DNA of 14,528 nt from JBEKYD01 sp049509915 (GCA_049509915.1 JBEKZL010000194.1:1-14528); one strand, 5' to 3'; shown: positions 1 through 6,350, numbered from the stretch's first letter. The notes: generated by a model from the sequence alone, not told the origin. A program made the numbers and translations.

Positions 1-75
1 TGGAGCGGGGTACGGGACTCGAACCCGTCTAAATCAGCTTGGAAGGCTGACGCCCAGCCGCTAGGCCAACCCCGC
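1..75 (-). tRNA. tRNA-Gly (anticodon UCC)
   Basis: Read on the minus strand, this folds as a complete cloverleaf. The 7-bp acceptor stem is GCGGGGT with ACCCCGC, and the D stem is GCCT/GGGC. The anticodon stem is TCAGC/GCTGA around loop CTTCCAA, and the T stem is ACGGG/CCCGT around TTCGAGT. The discriminator base is T and CCA is encoded in the DNA at plus-strand positions 1-3. The anticodon TCC is the complement of positions 41-43 and reads glycine GGA codons (GGG by wobble). Nothing is missing at the window edge: the gene ends exactly at base 1. Confidence 0.97.
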
Positions 76-86
76 TCACCGCTTTC

Positions 87-92
87 ATTTTA
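87..92 (-). promoter_or_regulatory. Possible -10 box of the tRNA-Gly promoter
   Basis: On the minus strand this hexamer is TAAAAT, five of six matches to the sigma-70 -10 consensus. It lies 11 bases upstream of the mature tRNA 5' end, a plausible distance for a short leader. No convincing -35 box is visible about 17 bases further upstream, where the sequence is G+C-rich. The call rests on one hexamer and its position. Confidence 0.4.
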
Positions 93-136
93 GTACACCC
101 GCGGCTCCGGGCGCTCGCCTTCCGGTAGAGTAGGAG

Positions 137-352
137 ATGGAAAATCCGATGACCGAATTGCCCTTGCTCAATGCGCTGCTCTACACCGCGGCGGGGGTGC
201 TGGCGTTCCTGGCGGCGTTCGCGCTGGCGGTGCGCCTGGCTCCGCTCGATCTTTGGAAGCAGATTGTGGAAGAGCGAAACGTGGCGGCGGCGATTCTAGC
301 GGGTGGCGTGGCGCTGGCGCTGGGATGGATCGTCGCCGCGACGCTGCATTAG
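137..352 (+). CDS. Small DUF350-like two-helix membrane protein
   Basis: The 71-residue protein has two hydrophobic helices, about residues 9-31 and 48-70. A conserved-looking linker, DLWKQIVEERNVAAAILAGG, lies between and into the second helix. That linker resembles the repeat unit of DUF350 inner-membrane proteins, which occur as one or two such units; this would be a single unit. Function of the family is unknown to me. The start is uncertain. AGGAG at 132-136 lies directly against the ATG at 137, too close to serve it. An in-frame ATG at 149 sits 12 bases beyond the motif, slightly far. It begins a same-strand run with two small genes, 25 and 6 bases apart, suggesting co-transcription. 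Membrane location is inferred from hydrophobicity. Confidence 0.75.
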   Translation: MENPMTELPLLNALLYTAAGVLAFLAAFALAVRLAPLDLWKQIVEERNVAAAILAGGVALALGWIVAATLH

Positions 353-377
353 AGCCGGCTGTGGTACCCTCGATGCT

Positions 378-656
378 ATGCTGTTTGAAGCCGACAAGGT
401 GATGTTCGAAATCTACCGGGAGACCGAATATACGGGTCGGTACCGGGTGGTCTACTTCACCGAACTCGAGGATCACAATAAGGAATCGGAAATCAACCAC
501 GCTCTGGCGGGCGAGCACGTCTTTGACGGTTTTATCCGCAATTACCGCAAGGAAGATGCCAAGGAAATCATCGGCGGAATCGTGGAACGTCTGAACAGCG
601 GAGAGCGCATCGACCCGCAGGAAATCGAACGGTCGCTCGGGGAACACATCGCCTGA
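378..656 (+). CDS. Hypothetical small charged protein
   Basis: A 92-residue acidic soluble protein I do not recognise. It starts MLFEADKVMFEIYRETEYTG and is rich in Glu, Lys and Arg, with no signal peptide, membrane segment or cysteine. A central stretch, HALAGEHVFDGFIRNYRKED, precedes a helix-rich C-terminus ending RSLGEHIA. The frame stays open further upstream, to 303, but that part overlaps the preceding DUF350-like gene and gives arginine-rich sequence, so the ATG at 378 was chosen. An internal ATG at 402, with AAGG just before it, is the alternative. The gene lies 25 bases after its upstream neighbour and 6 bases before the next one, so it is probably an operon member. Confidence 0.65.
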   Translation: MLFEADKVMFEIYRETEYTGRYRVVYFTELEDHNKESEINHALAGEHVFDGFIRNYRKEDAKEIIGGIVERLNSGERIDPQEIERSLGEHIA

Positions 657-662
657 GCCGCC

Positions 663-1172
663 GTGCGAATCGTCCACTATCCCAGTATTGGCGAGTCCGA
701 ATTCTTCGGCTGCGTGGCGGCTTTTACCAGTTCGCTCGAAGGCGAGTTGAATGCTGCTGCGGTGGCGTTGCGGCGTCTGGAGGGCTGCGCGAAGGGGGTT
801 GCGTTCGCTTTCGAAATGGCGCTCGACCGGCATCGTTACGGGGCGCGGATCGTCCTCGACCGCTGGCTTCGCCTGGTGGAGACTTTCGGCGGGCACCTTT
901 CGCTCACGCGCCGGCCTGAGATCCTCGGCCAGGCCAGAGTGCGCGTCGCCGCGGCCGGCAATGTGCTGGAGCACGCCAATCGTCTGCTGGACGGCGCCGA
1001 AAACTACGGCAGCGATGTGGTGGAAGCGTGCCTGTTGGCGTTCCGCACGGTGACCGGCACTTTCGCCGAGGAGTTTGAAGAAGCCGCGCAATCGGCCGCC
1101 CTGGGCCCCATGTTGCCCGAAAGTTACACCAGCGCGCGACGGATCTTCGCGGAGGATCTGGCGGCGCGATAG
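663..1172 (+). CDS. Hypothetical protein, 169 residues, GTG start
   Basis: Predicted soluble, mostly helical protein that I cannot assign to a family. It begins at GTG, six bases after the stop of the previous gene, reading MRIVHYPSIGESEFFGCVAA. No clear Shine-Dalgarno motif precedes the GTG, and the next in-frame ATG (at 819) would remove about 50 residues of well-behaved sequence, so translational coupling to the upstream gene is the likeliest explanation. Composition is Ala, Arg and Glu rich with amphipathic stretches such as RRPEILGQARVRVAAAGNVL. A long open frame runs antisense to this gene and both neighbours; I treat it as a shadow because the plus-strand frames have short operon-like spacing and a recognisable first member. 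Confidence 0.6.
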   Translation: MRIVHYPSIGESEFFGCVAAFTSSLEGELNAAAVALRRLEGCAKGVAFAFEMALDRHRYGARIVLDRWLRLVETFGGHLSLTRRPEILGQARVRVAAAGNVLEHANRLLDGAENYGSDVVEACLLAFRTVTGTFAEEFEEAAQSAALGPMLPESYTSARRIFAEDLAAR

Positions 1173-1213
1173 GGTAAGGTGAGGGCAGACGCGGCTATGA
1201 ATCGAGTTTCGTT

Positions 1214-1220
1214 GGAGGAA
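1214..1220 (+). promoter_or_regulatory. Strong ribosome binding site of the antitoxin-like gene
   Basis: GGAGGAA lies four bases before the ATG at 1225. It is one of the two best Shine-Dalgarno matches in the window and the main argument that the 53-residue reading frame behind it is, or recently was, translated. Confidence 0.7.
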
Positions 1221-1224
1221 GACC

Positions 1225-1386
1225 ATGGAACCGAATCTCGATCAGGAACGCCAGCAGGCCCACGCGTTGCTGGTCGCCGAAGCACGCGAGTGGTTCAAGC
1301 CTAATCCGGGGATTCCGTTTGAACAAGTGGTCGCCGAACTCGGCTTCACCATGGAGGAAGTCAAAAACTACCAGGACCCCTCGTGA
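1225..1386 (+). CDS. Short antitoxin-like protein, possibly internally deleted
   Basis: This 53-residue ORF starts MEPNLDQERQQAHALL and ends MEEVKNYQDPS. It has a strong ribosome binding site, and its TGA stop overlaps the GTG start of a RelE/ParE-type toxin remnant (GTGA). This is the usual order and coupling of type II toxin-antitoxin pairs. The N-terminal QERQQAHALL and the C-terminal GIPFEQVVAELGFTMEEV both resemble parts of small antitoxins that accompany such toxins in Acidobacteria and Cyanobacteria. As I recall that family, the two parts are usually separated by about 30-40 residues. Here they are nearly adjacent, so an in-frame internal deletion is likely. Partner family is inferred mainly from the neighbouring toxin. 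It may be an inactive remnant. Confidence 0.6.
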   Translation: MEPNLDQERQQAHALLVAEAREWFKPNPGIPFEQVVAELGFTMEEVKNYQDPS

Positions 1387-1581
1387 TCAAGCGCGTCGCC
1401 GTTTCCACCCAGGCCCAAGCCGATCTGGCCGCGCTCGACCGCCCCGTGGCTCTCCGCATCGCTGGAGCGATCTACCGCTTCGCCACCACCGGCGCAGGCA
1501 AATGTCCACGGACTGCGCGGCATTCACCCGCCCGAGTTCCGTCTCCGCGTCGGTGATTGGCGCGTTCGTTTCCACGCACCC
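1383..1581 (+). pseudogene. RelE/ParE-type toxin, frameshifted and lacking its 3' end
   Basis: Translation from the GTG at 1383 gives VIKRVAVSTQAQADLAALDR and continues to FATTGAG, the N-terminal half of a RelE/ParE mRNA-interferase-like toxin. The continuation, NVHGLRG then IHPPEFRLRVGDWRVRF, is in the next frame (codons from 1501). One extra A in the AAA at 1500-1502 explains the break. In the original frame translation stops at TGA 1554-1556. The RLRVGDWRVRF block matches the core strands of the fold. The usual last strand and C-terminal tail, often like LRVRHRREAYR, are not found after 1581, where sequence becomes the antisense of the neighbouring methyltransferase gene. The protein should be non-functional unless frameshifting occurs or the extra A is a sequencing error, and even then it lacks its end. 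Confidence 0.8.
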
Positions 1582-1587
1582 AAGACC

Positions 1588-2436
1588 TCAACCCCTGAAA
1601 GACTCGGCGTACCGGCCGAAAAAATCGGTTCCTTCCCGGCGGTCGTAGATCCCCAGCAGGCATGCGCAGAAGTCAGCGGAAGCATACAACTGATGCAAGA
1701 TCACCGCTAGCTTGAGGATCTGGCTGCCCGAAAGGGCGCTCCAAGTGGTTATGGGGCGAATGTATACGGCATCCGCCCAGAGCTGCTGGCTGCGGGTGTT
1801 TTCGCGATCCGGAAAGCCGCTGTCACGGAGCGTGCGCCCTTCGGGGAACATGCGGTGAAACATGAATCCGTGCGAGCGTAAGCTCGCGTCGATATCGCCA
1901 AACAGCGGCTGCCCTTCATAAATGGGTACAAACTCAACCTCGGTGTGAACGACGAGGGCGGACTTCAGGCATGTCCGGGCGCCGGCGAGCGCTTGGCCTT
2001 CGGCCCCTTGCACGTCGAGCTTTATATAATCGGGGCCCTGTGCCTCGGGAATGTCGTCGAGCCGCACCGTCGCCACTTCCGATACTTCGACTACCTGGCA
2101 TAACTCGGGCAAGTTCTGGAATGGGCCCATCACTTCGAGGTCCGGCTTCAACAGAGAAGATGTCATCGTGTAGTTGCACCGGTGAAACACCGCCTTGCCG
2201 CCGTCTCCGATCGCATAAGGGAGAAACTTGTGCGTCGGCCCAAACATACTGTTGAGCAGATCGCATTCCGTTGGCACAGGTTCGAAACCGACGACCGTCG
2301 TCCGCTTATCCGCGAGTAACGGTGCGTATGCGATCGGGTTCCCCGGCAAGAAAAGTGCGCCAAGATCCAGAATCCGGAAGTGCGGTGCACGATCGCCAAG
2401 TATGGCGCATAGGTCAATAGTCGTAGCGTTAGTCAT
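1588..2436 (-). CDS. FkbM-family SAM-dependent methyltransferase
   Basis: A 282-residue protein with the core of an FkbM methyltransferase. Motif I is ILDLGAL (residues 22-28), where the more common form is DVGANxG. The acidic ribose-binding loop is GFEPVPTECDLL (50-61), and the signature YIKLDVQGAE covers 137-146. The last is followed by a family-typical block with VHTEVEFVPIYEGQPLFGDI. The family transfers methyl groups from S-adenosylmethionine, often to sugar or polyketide hydroxyls; the substrate here is unknown. No signal peptide is present, so it should be cytoplasmic. The start at 2436 has only a weak upstream TAGG. Hand count of 2101-2160 gives 32/60 G+C against 38/60 at 4021-4080, a slight hint of different origin. 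Its 3' end abuts the broken toxin gene. Confidence 0.85.
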   Translation of the reverse strand: MTNATTIDLCAILGDRAPHFRILDLGALFLPGNPIAYAPLLADKRTTVVGFEPVPTECDLLNSMFGPTHKFLPYAIGDGGKAVFHRCNYTMTSSLLKPDLEVMGPFQNLPELCQVVEVSEVATVRLDDIPEAQGPDYIKLDVQGAEGQALAGARTCLKSALVVHTEVEFVPIYEGQPLFGDIDASLRSHGFMFHRMFPEGRTLRDSGFPDRENTRSQQLWADAVYIRPITTWSALSGSQILKLAVILHQLYASADFCACLLGIYDRREGTDFFGRYAESFRG

Positions 2437-2453
2437 GGTGGCAACCTATACCA

Positions 2454-2462
2454 GGTATCCGC
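2454..2462 (-). promoter_or_regulatory. Region upstream of the FkbM gene without a clear promoter
   Basis: The 109 bases between the FkbM start and the stop of the upstream DsbA-like gene hold no gene. No T-tailed hairpin is visible on the minus strand, so read-through from the hom operon is possible. The closest match to a promoter is an extended -10-like TGGTATAGG on the minus strand, just left of these coordinates at about 2444-2452, without a -35 box. It would place transcription start almost at the ATG. Confidence 0.2.
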
Positions 2463-2545
2463 CGTGGATCGGAGGAGTTCTGGCCCGCAAATGGCTCACC
2501 GAGGCGTAGCTGAAACCCATTTTCCGAGGGCGCCGTATTCCCCCC

Positions 2546-3310
2546 TTACTTCGCCTCCAGCACCTTCAGACGCCGTTCGAATTCGATGAGCGGCTGCGCG
2601 CCCACCATCAGTTCGCCATCCACGCCCTCGGCTGTGCTCTTGCCGATCACGAAGGCCGGCGTGCCGTCGGCGCCGATGCGCATGGCTTCCAGCAGATCGC
2701 CGTCGATGGCTTCTTTATACTTGTGGCTTTCCACGCAGGTGCGGAACTGCGGCACATCCATTTTCAGACTGTTGGCGTCGGCTACGAGGCTATCGAGGTC
2801 GAGCTTATCCGGGTGCGCGCCCATAGTGTCGCGGAGGGTCCAGAACTGGTGCTGGTCGGCGGCGCAGCGGGCTGCCTCGGCCGCGCGGTGGGCGTTGGGA
2901 TGGATGGAGTCGAGCGGCAGGTCGCGGCTGTAAAAGCGCACCTTGCCGGTATCGATGTATTCCTTCTTAAGATCGCCGAATACGTTCAGGTGGAAGCGCT
3001 GGCAGAAGGGACACTGGTAATCGGTGAACTCGACGATGGTCAGCGGGGCGGCTTTGGAGCCGAGCATTTCAGCGCCTTCCAGGTTGATTTTCGCGTGGGC
3101 CGGTTCGGCCGGTGCCTTGGCCTGAGCCTGCGCCTGCCGCTCCAGCAACTGGCGGATCTGGCGCAACTCGGTGAGGATTTGATCCGCCTGCTGGCGGGTG
3201 ATGCCAGGCTCCGGAGCAGGGGGGGGTGGCTGGGCATTCCGCACCTGGGCCGCCAGGGCGAACGGCAAAGCCAGCGCGAAGGCGCCATAAATCATCCTGC
3301 GCATAATCAA
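2546..3310 (-). CDS. Exported DsbA-like thiol oxidoreductase (thioredoxin fold)
   Basis: The 254-residue protein starts with a signal peptide (MRRMIYGAFALALPFALAAQ), then a proline-rich linker and a predicted coiled coil (about residues 38-65, QQADQILTELRQIRQLLERQ). A DsbA/Thioredoxin_4 domain follows from about residue 75. The redox motif is C100-P-F-C103, and the cis-proline loop is GTPAFVIG. It is expected to oxidise or isomerise thiols in the periplasm. Start choice: TTG at 3310 lies five bases after GGAG and overlaps the upstream stop as TTGA, favouring coupled translation. An ATG at 3304, two codons on, is 11 bases from the same motif. It is the last gene of the operon with homoserine dehydrogenase and the exported methyltransferase. 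The coiled coil could drive dimerisation, which is inference. Confidence 0.88.
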   Translation of the reverse strand: MIMRRMIYGAFALALPFALAAQVRNAQPPPPAPEPGITRQQADQILTELRQIRQLLERQAQAQAKAPAEPAHAKINLEGAEMLGSKAAPLTIVEFTDYQCPFCQRFHLNVFGDLKKEYIDTGKVRFYSRDLPLDSIHPNAHRAAEAARCAADQHQFWTLRDTMGAHPDKLDLDSLVADANSLKMDVPQFRTCVESHKYKEAIDGDLLEAMRIGADGTPAFVIGKSTAEGVDGELMVGAQPLIEFERRLKVLEAK

Positions 3311-3978
3311 TTTTTCTCCAAAATCAGCATGTACTGCACGTCGCGGCTCAACTCTTTCTCCTCGACGAGGTGAAAGTGGTTGGCTTCGATTTCCTTGATG
3401 GCGTCCAGCATGTCCAGGCGGATGTGGGTCATGGCCCGGCCTTCCGGCATGGCTGCCGGCCTTTTGTAATACTCCACCACTACCAGTTTGCCGCCATCTT
3501 TCAGCGATTTATGAATGGCCGCCAGCATCTTCTCGGGGTAATTGAAATGATGATAGACGTCGAGCGCCAGCACCATATCCATCTGGCCTTCGGGCAGGTT
3601 GGGATCGGTTTCCGTGCCTTTGATGAAAGTGACGTTCTGCAGGTTAGCCTCTGAGACCTTTTGTTTGGCCGCGGCCAAGAAGTCGTCGAAAATGTCCTCG
3701 GCCACGACTTTACCGTCAGTCCCGACACGCTTGCTCAAGAACGGCAGCATGTAGCCGACGCCGGTTCCCACGTCAGCCACGGCCATACCCGATTGCAGGC
3801 CCATATCGCGGACCAGGACTCCGGGTTTCTGCATCTCGTCGCGGTGGGGGTCGCCCAGAGAGGCGGCCATATTCTTGCGGCCCTGTTCGGTCTGGTAGGC
3901 GGAATTGGCCTGCTGGGCCACCTGGGCCGGCAGCAAACCGATCGTCAAAAGGGCGGCCGAAAAAACGCGCGTGTTCAT
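3307..3978 (-). CDS. Class I SAM-dependent methyltransferase with a signal peptide
   Basis: A 223-residue protein beginning MNTRVFSAALLTIGLLPAQV, which reads as a Sec signal peptide, followed by a Methyltransf_11-like domain. The SAM-binding motif I is VADVGTGVGYML (about residues 68-79), the acidic motif is VVAEDI (about 91-96), and DVYHHF occupies the usual active-site position. A strand-forming KLVVVEYY follows. The likely export is odd because S-adenosylmethionine is not expected outside the cytoplasm. The leader could instead be a membrane anchor, or the start could be wrong, although no better internal start keeps motif I with normal spacing. Its ATG overlaps the stop of homoserine dehydrogenase as ATGA, and its stop overlaps the next gene's TTG, so the three genes are translationally coupled. 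Substrate unknown. Confidence 0.82.
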   Translation of the reverse strand: MNTRVFSAALLTIGLLPAQVAQQANSAYQTEQGRKNMAASLGDPHRDEMQKPGVLVRDMGLQSGMAVADVGTGVGYMLPFLSKRVGTDGKVVAEDIFDDFLAAAKQKVSEANLQNVTFIKGTETDPNLPEGQMDMVLALDVYHHFNYPEKMLAAIHKSLKDGGKLVVVEYYKRPAAMPEGRAMTHIRLDMLDAIKEIEANHFHLVEEKELSRDVQYMLILEKN

Positions 3979-5279
3979 AGTGCCGTCTCCATGGGTAGGG
4001 CCAGGGGCGCCTCCTTCAGAAAATCGAGCCGCGCCATCTCTTCGACGGCCTCGCGGATGGATTGTTCCGAGGTCGGCTCCGCGGTGATGACGAAGGGCAA
4101 ATCGTGCTTGGTGTCGCAGGGTTCCTGCAGCACCGCTTCCAGGCTGATGTTCTTGCCGCTCAGGATGCCGGCCAGGCGGGCGATGATTCCGGGCCGGTCT
4201 TCCACGCGGAAGCGAAGGTAGTAGGCGCGCTTCTGCAAGGTGATGGATACGGGCTTGTTTTCGGCCAATTGCTGGTGGGCGAAGGGAGATACGCGCTCGG
4301 GGCTGCCGTTGCGGATCTCGCGCGCCACCCGCATCAGGTCACTAACCACGGCCACTCCGGTGGGAAGCGGGCCGGCGCCGCGGCCGTAGTAGAAGGTGTC
4401 GGCGCCGTACTTGCCCCGCACCCAAACCGCGTTGTAAGCGCCCTGTACGCTGGCCAGAATGGTGTCGCTGGGGATGAGGGCCGGGCGGACGAAAAGAAAC
4501 AACCCTTTCGCCGTTTGGCGCGCGCCGCAGATCAGGCGGATGGTGTGGCCCAACTGGCGGGCGTAGCGGAAATCGATGGGGGAAATCCGCCGGATGCCTT
4601 CCATGAAGACGTCCGAGGGCGCGATCTTTTCGCCGAACGCCAGGGCGGCGAGCAGGACCAGCTTGGAGCGGGCGTCGTAGCCATCGATATCGGCGCTTGG
4701 ATCGGCCTCGGCGTAGCCTTTGGCCTGGGCTTCGCGCAGCACTTCGTCGAGCGGCGCGTCGCGCTTTTCCATTTCGGTCAGGATGTAATTGCAGGTGCCG
4801 TTGAGAATACCGTAGAAGGTGGTGACGCGGTCGCCGGAGATGCCCTCGCGCAGCACGGTGTGAATGGGAATGCCGCCGCAGACGCTGGCCTCCATGGCGA
4901 GGTTGATGCCGGCCTTGATGGCGCGTTCCCAGATTTCCGGCCCGCAAGCGGCCATCAGCTCTTTATTGGCCGTGACCACGGACTTGCGGTTGGCGATGGC
5001 GGCGTCGATGATTTCGGCCGCGACCCCGGTGCCGCCTACAAGCTCGGCGACGATGTCGACTTCCGGATGCTCGACGACTTCCCTCCAGTCGGCGGTTTTC
5101 AGCACCGCACCGCAGCCGGCGGGCAGTTTCTGTGCGGCGACTGAGCGGCTGCACACGGCGGTGACGCGCAGCCGAAAGCCCAGCTTATCCGCGATCTGGT
5201 CCCCGTTCTCGGCAAGAATGGCCAGGGTCCCGGAGCCGACGTTGCCCAGGCCGACGATGCCGATTCGAACTTCCTGCAT
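3975..5279 (-). CDS. hom: Homoserine dehydrogenase
   Basis: The 434-residue enzyme reduces aspartate semialdehyde to homoserine with NAD(P)H, the branch step to threonine and methionine. The Rossmann motif GLGNVGSG is at residues 10-17, and VTANKE with the catalytic lysine K106 at 102-107. EASVCGGIPI, GILNGTCNYILTEM and EADPSADIDGYDARSK form the substrate site. The C-terminal ACT domain includes FRVEDRPGIIARLAGIL and suggests allosteric feedback, normally by threonine. Length and domain order match monofunctional bacterial Hom. The frame is open for 52 more codons upstream, but family homology begins with MQEVRIGIVG, so the ATG at 5279 was chosen. No good Shine-Dalgarno motif precedes it. It leads a coupled operon with an exported methyltransferase and a DsbA-like protein. 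Confidence 0.95.
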   Translation of the reverse strand: MQEVRIGIVGLGNVGSGTLAILAENGDQIADKLGFRLRVTAVCSRSVAAQKLPAGCGAVLKTADWREVVEHPEVDIVAELVGGTGVAAEIIDAAIANRKSVVTANKELMAACGPEIWERAIKAGINLAMEASVCGGIPIHTVLREGISGDRVTTFYGILNGTCNYILTEMEKRDAPLDEVLREAQAKGYAEADPSADIDGYDARSKLVLLAALAFGEKIAPSDVFMEGIRRISPIDFRYARQLGHTIRLICGARQTAKGLFLFVRPALIPSDTILASVQGAYNAVWVRGKYGADTFYYGRGAGPLPTGVAVVSDLMRVAREIRNGSPERVSPFAHQQLAENKPVSITLQKRAYYLRFRVEDRPGIIARLAGILSGKNISLEAVLQEPCDTKHDLPFVITAEPTSEQSIREAVEEMARLDFLKEAPLALPMETAL

Positions 5280-5340
5280 ATGTATAGATGATACCGTGGC
5301 GCAGGTTTCTCGCCTGCCGGGTGAGATGGTATGGCCACCG

Positions 5341-5381
5341 TGGGGCAGACCGGGCAGACCATCGTTATTCGTGGTCTGCCC
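5341..5381. repeat. Palindromic repeat, CAGACC family, copy 1
   Basis: A perfect 10-bp stem, GGGCAGACCA (5352-5361) with TGGTCTGCCC (5372-5381), encloses a 10-base loop TCGTTATTCG. Just before it another GGGGCAGACC (5342-5351) repeats the left arm in tandem, so the right arm could pair with either. A close relative lies at 9132-9172 in the same orientation. It sits between the divergent starts of hom and the second DsbA-like gene. There is no T tract, so it is not a standard terminator. It may be a dispersed REP-like element or a regulatory hairpin. Confidence 0.8.
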
Positions 5382-5444
5382 GCGCTGGGAGTGGCCTTGT
5401 CGCCTCCTCCACTCCTTCGCCAAGGTAAGCGACAATAGAGTTGA

Positions 5445-6296
5445 ATGATTCGCCGAAGTTTCTTGCTTTTCACCGTGGCGCTGCTGTCGCTGGCTCAGGG
5501 GACCGACTGGAAGAAAGTCGACGCGCTGCCCGGCGTCGATTTTTCGGGGCTCTCGAAGTCACAGCGCGACGCGGTGCTGGCGGTGCTTCGCACGGAGCCG
5601 TGTGCCTGCGGCTGCCGGATGAAGGTCGCCGAATGCCGGGTGCAAGATCCGGCGTGCGGGGTCAGCCGCCGTTTGGCCGCCTTCGCGGTTCGTGACGCCG
5701 CCTCCGGAAAATCGGAAGCGGCGATTCGCGCCGATCTCGACAAATATGCCAAGGAGCCGCCTCCGCTTCTGGAACCCGCGGTTAAGCTTTCGATCGAGGG
5801 TGCGCCTTATCGAGGACCGGCCAACGCCAAGGTCACCATTGTTGAGTTCTCCGATTTTCAGTGTCCCTATTGCGCCAAGGCGGCGGTTGAAGCGGCGCAG
5901 TTGGTGCGGAAATTCCCGCAAGACGTGAAGTTCGTTTTCAAGCAGTTCCCGCTGGACGATCATTCGCAAGCCGCGCTGGCCGCCGAAGCGTCGCTCGCGG
6001 CGCACGCCCAGGGTAAATTCTGGCCGCTGCACGACAAAATGTACGCCAATTTCCGCCAGATCAACTACGCGCGGATTCTGGTCTGGGCAGGGGAAACCGG
6101 CCTCGACATGAAGCGTTTTCGCGCCGAGTTGGATAGCCATAAATACGCCGCGCGCGTACACGCCGAGGAGCAGGAAGGCGAAGTCGCCGGTGTGGAAGGA
6201 ACGCCGACGTTTTTCATCGACGGCAAGAAATTCAACGGCGTGTTCGAGGTAAGCGCGATTGCGCCGATTGTGGAAGACGAGATGAAGCACAGGTAG
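5445..6296 (+). CDS. Exported DsbA-like thiol oxidoreductase with cysteine-rich N-terminal region
   Basis: The 283-residue protein starts with a signal peptide (MIRRSFLLFTVALLSLAQG). A region with five cysteines follows, at residues 53, 55, 57, 64 and 71 (CACGC, then AEC, then AC), which resembles a metal site or the redox loop of CcmH-like proteins. A DsbA/Thioredoxin_4 domain begins at about residue 115 with C140-P-Y-C143 and the cis-proline loop GTPTFFIDG. It probably handles disulfides in the periplasm. The cysteine cluster could be a redox partner site or bind metal; the sequence does not decide. The ATG has a weak AGAG four bases upstream. It is transcribed divergently from hom, with 165 bases between, and converges on uvrB across the RAYT element. 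Confidence 0.88.
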   Translation: MIRRSFLLFTVALLSLAQGTDWKKVDALPGVDFSGLSKSQRDAVLAVLRTEPCACGCRMKVAECRVQDPACGVSRRLAAFAVRDAASGKSEAAIRADLDKYAKEPPPLLEPAVKLSIEGAPYRGPANAKVTIVEFSDFQCPYCAKAAVEAAQLVRKFPQDVKFVFKQFPLDDHSQAALAAEASLAAHAQGKFWPLHDKMYANFRQINYARILVWAGETGLDMKRFRAELDSHKYAARVHAEEQEGEVAGVEGTPTFFIDGKKFNGVFEVSAIAPIVEDEMKHR

Positions 6297-6305
6297 TAGG
6301 TTTTT

Positions 6306-6350
6306 GTGGGGCAGGCCCGTGGCCTGCGGCGGCCTCCCAGGCCGCCCTGC
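6306..6350. repeat. Left REP-like double hairpin of the RAYT element
   Basis: Two adjacent stem-loops: GCAGGCC (6311-6317) with GGCCTGC (6321-6327) around CGT, and GGCGGCCT (6328-6335) with AGGCCGCC (6339-6346) around CCC. Compared with the reverse complement of 6919-6963 it has only three differences in 45 bases, two of them in the first loop. Perfect pairing in every stem copy fits RAYT-mobilised REP/BIME sequences. Confidence 0.85.

Noticed and set aside
168..1226. 352-codon open frame on the minus strand across the DUF350-like gene and the two genes after it
   Set aside because: It is antisense to three tightly spaced plus-strand genes, one of recognisable family, and its product is arginine- and proline-rich with no family features. 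Long antisense frames are common at this G+C.
4062..5144. 360-codon plus-strand open frame
   Set aside because: It lies entirely antisense to homoserine dehydrogenase and shows the glycine/alanine/aspartate-rich composition typical of such shadows.
5280..5435. Possible N-terminal extension of homoserine dehydrogenase by 52 codons
   Set aside because: Family similarity begins at MQEVRIGIVG. The extension reads through the palindrome at 5341-5381 and has no resemblance to a targeting or regulatory domain.
6301..6346. Left RAYT hairpins with a T5 run as an intrinsic terminator
   Set aside because: The T run precedes the hairpins on the plus strand and becomes an A run after them on the minus strand, so neither direction has the hairpin-then-T arrangement.
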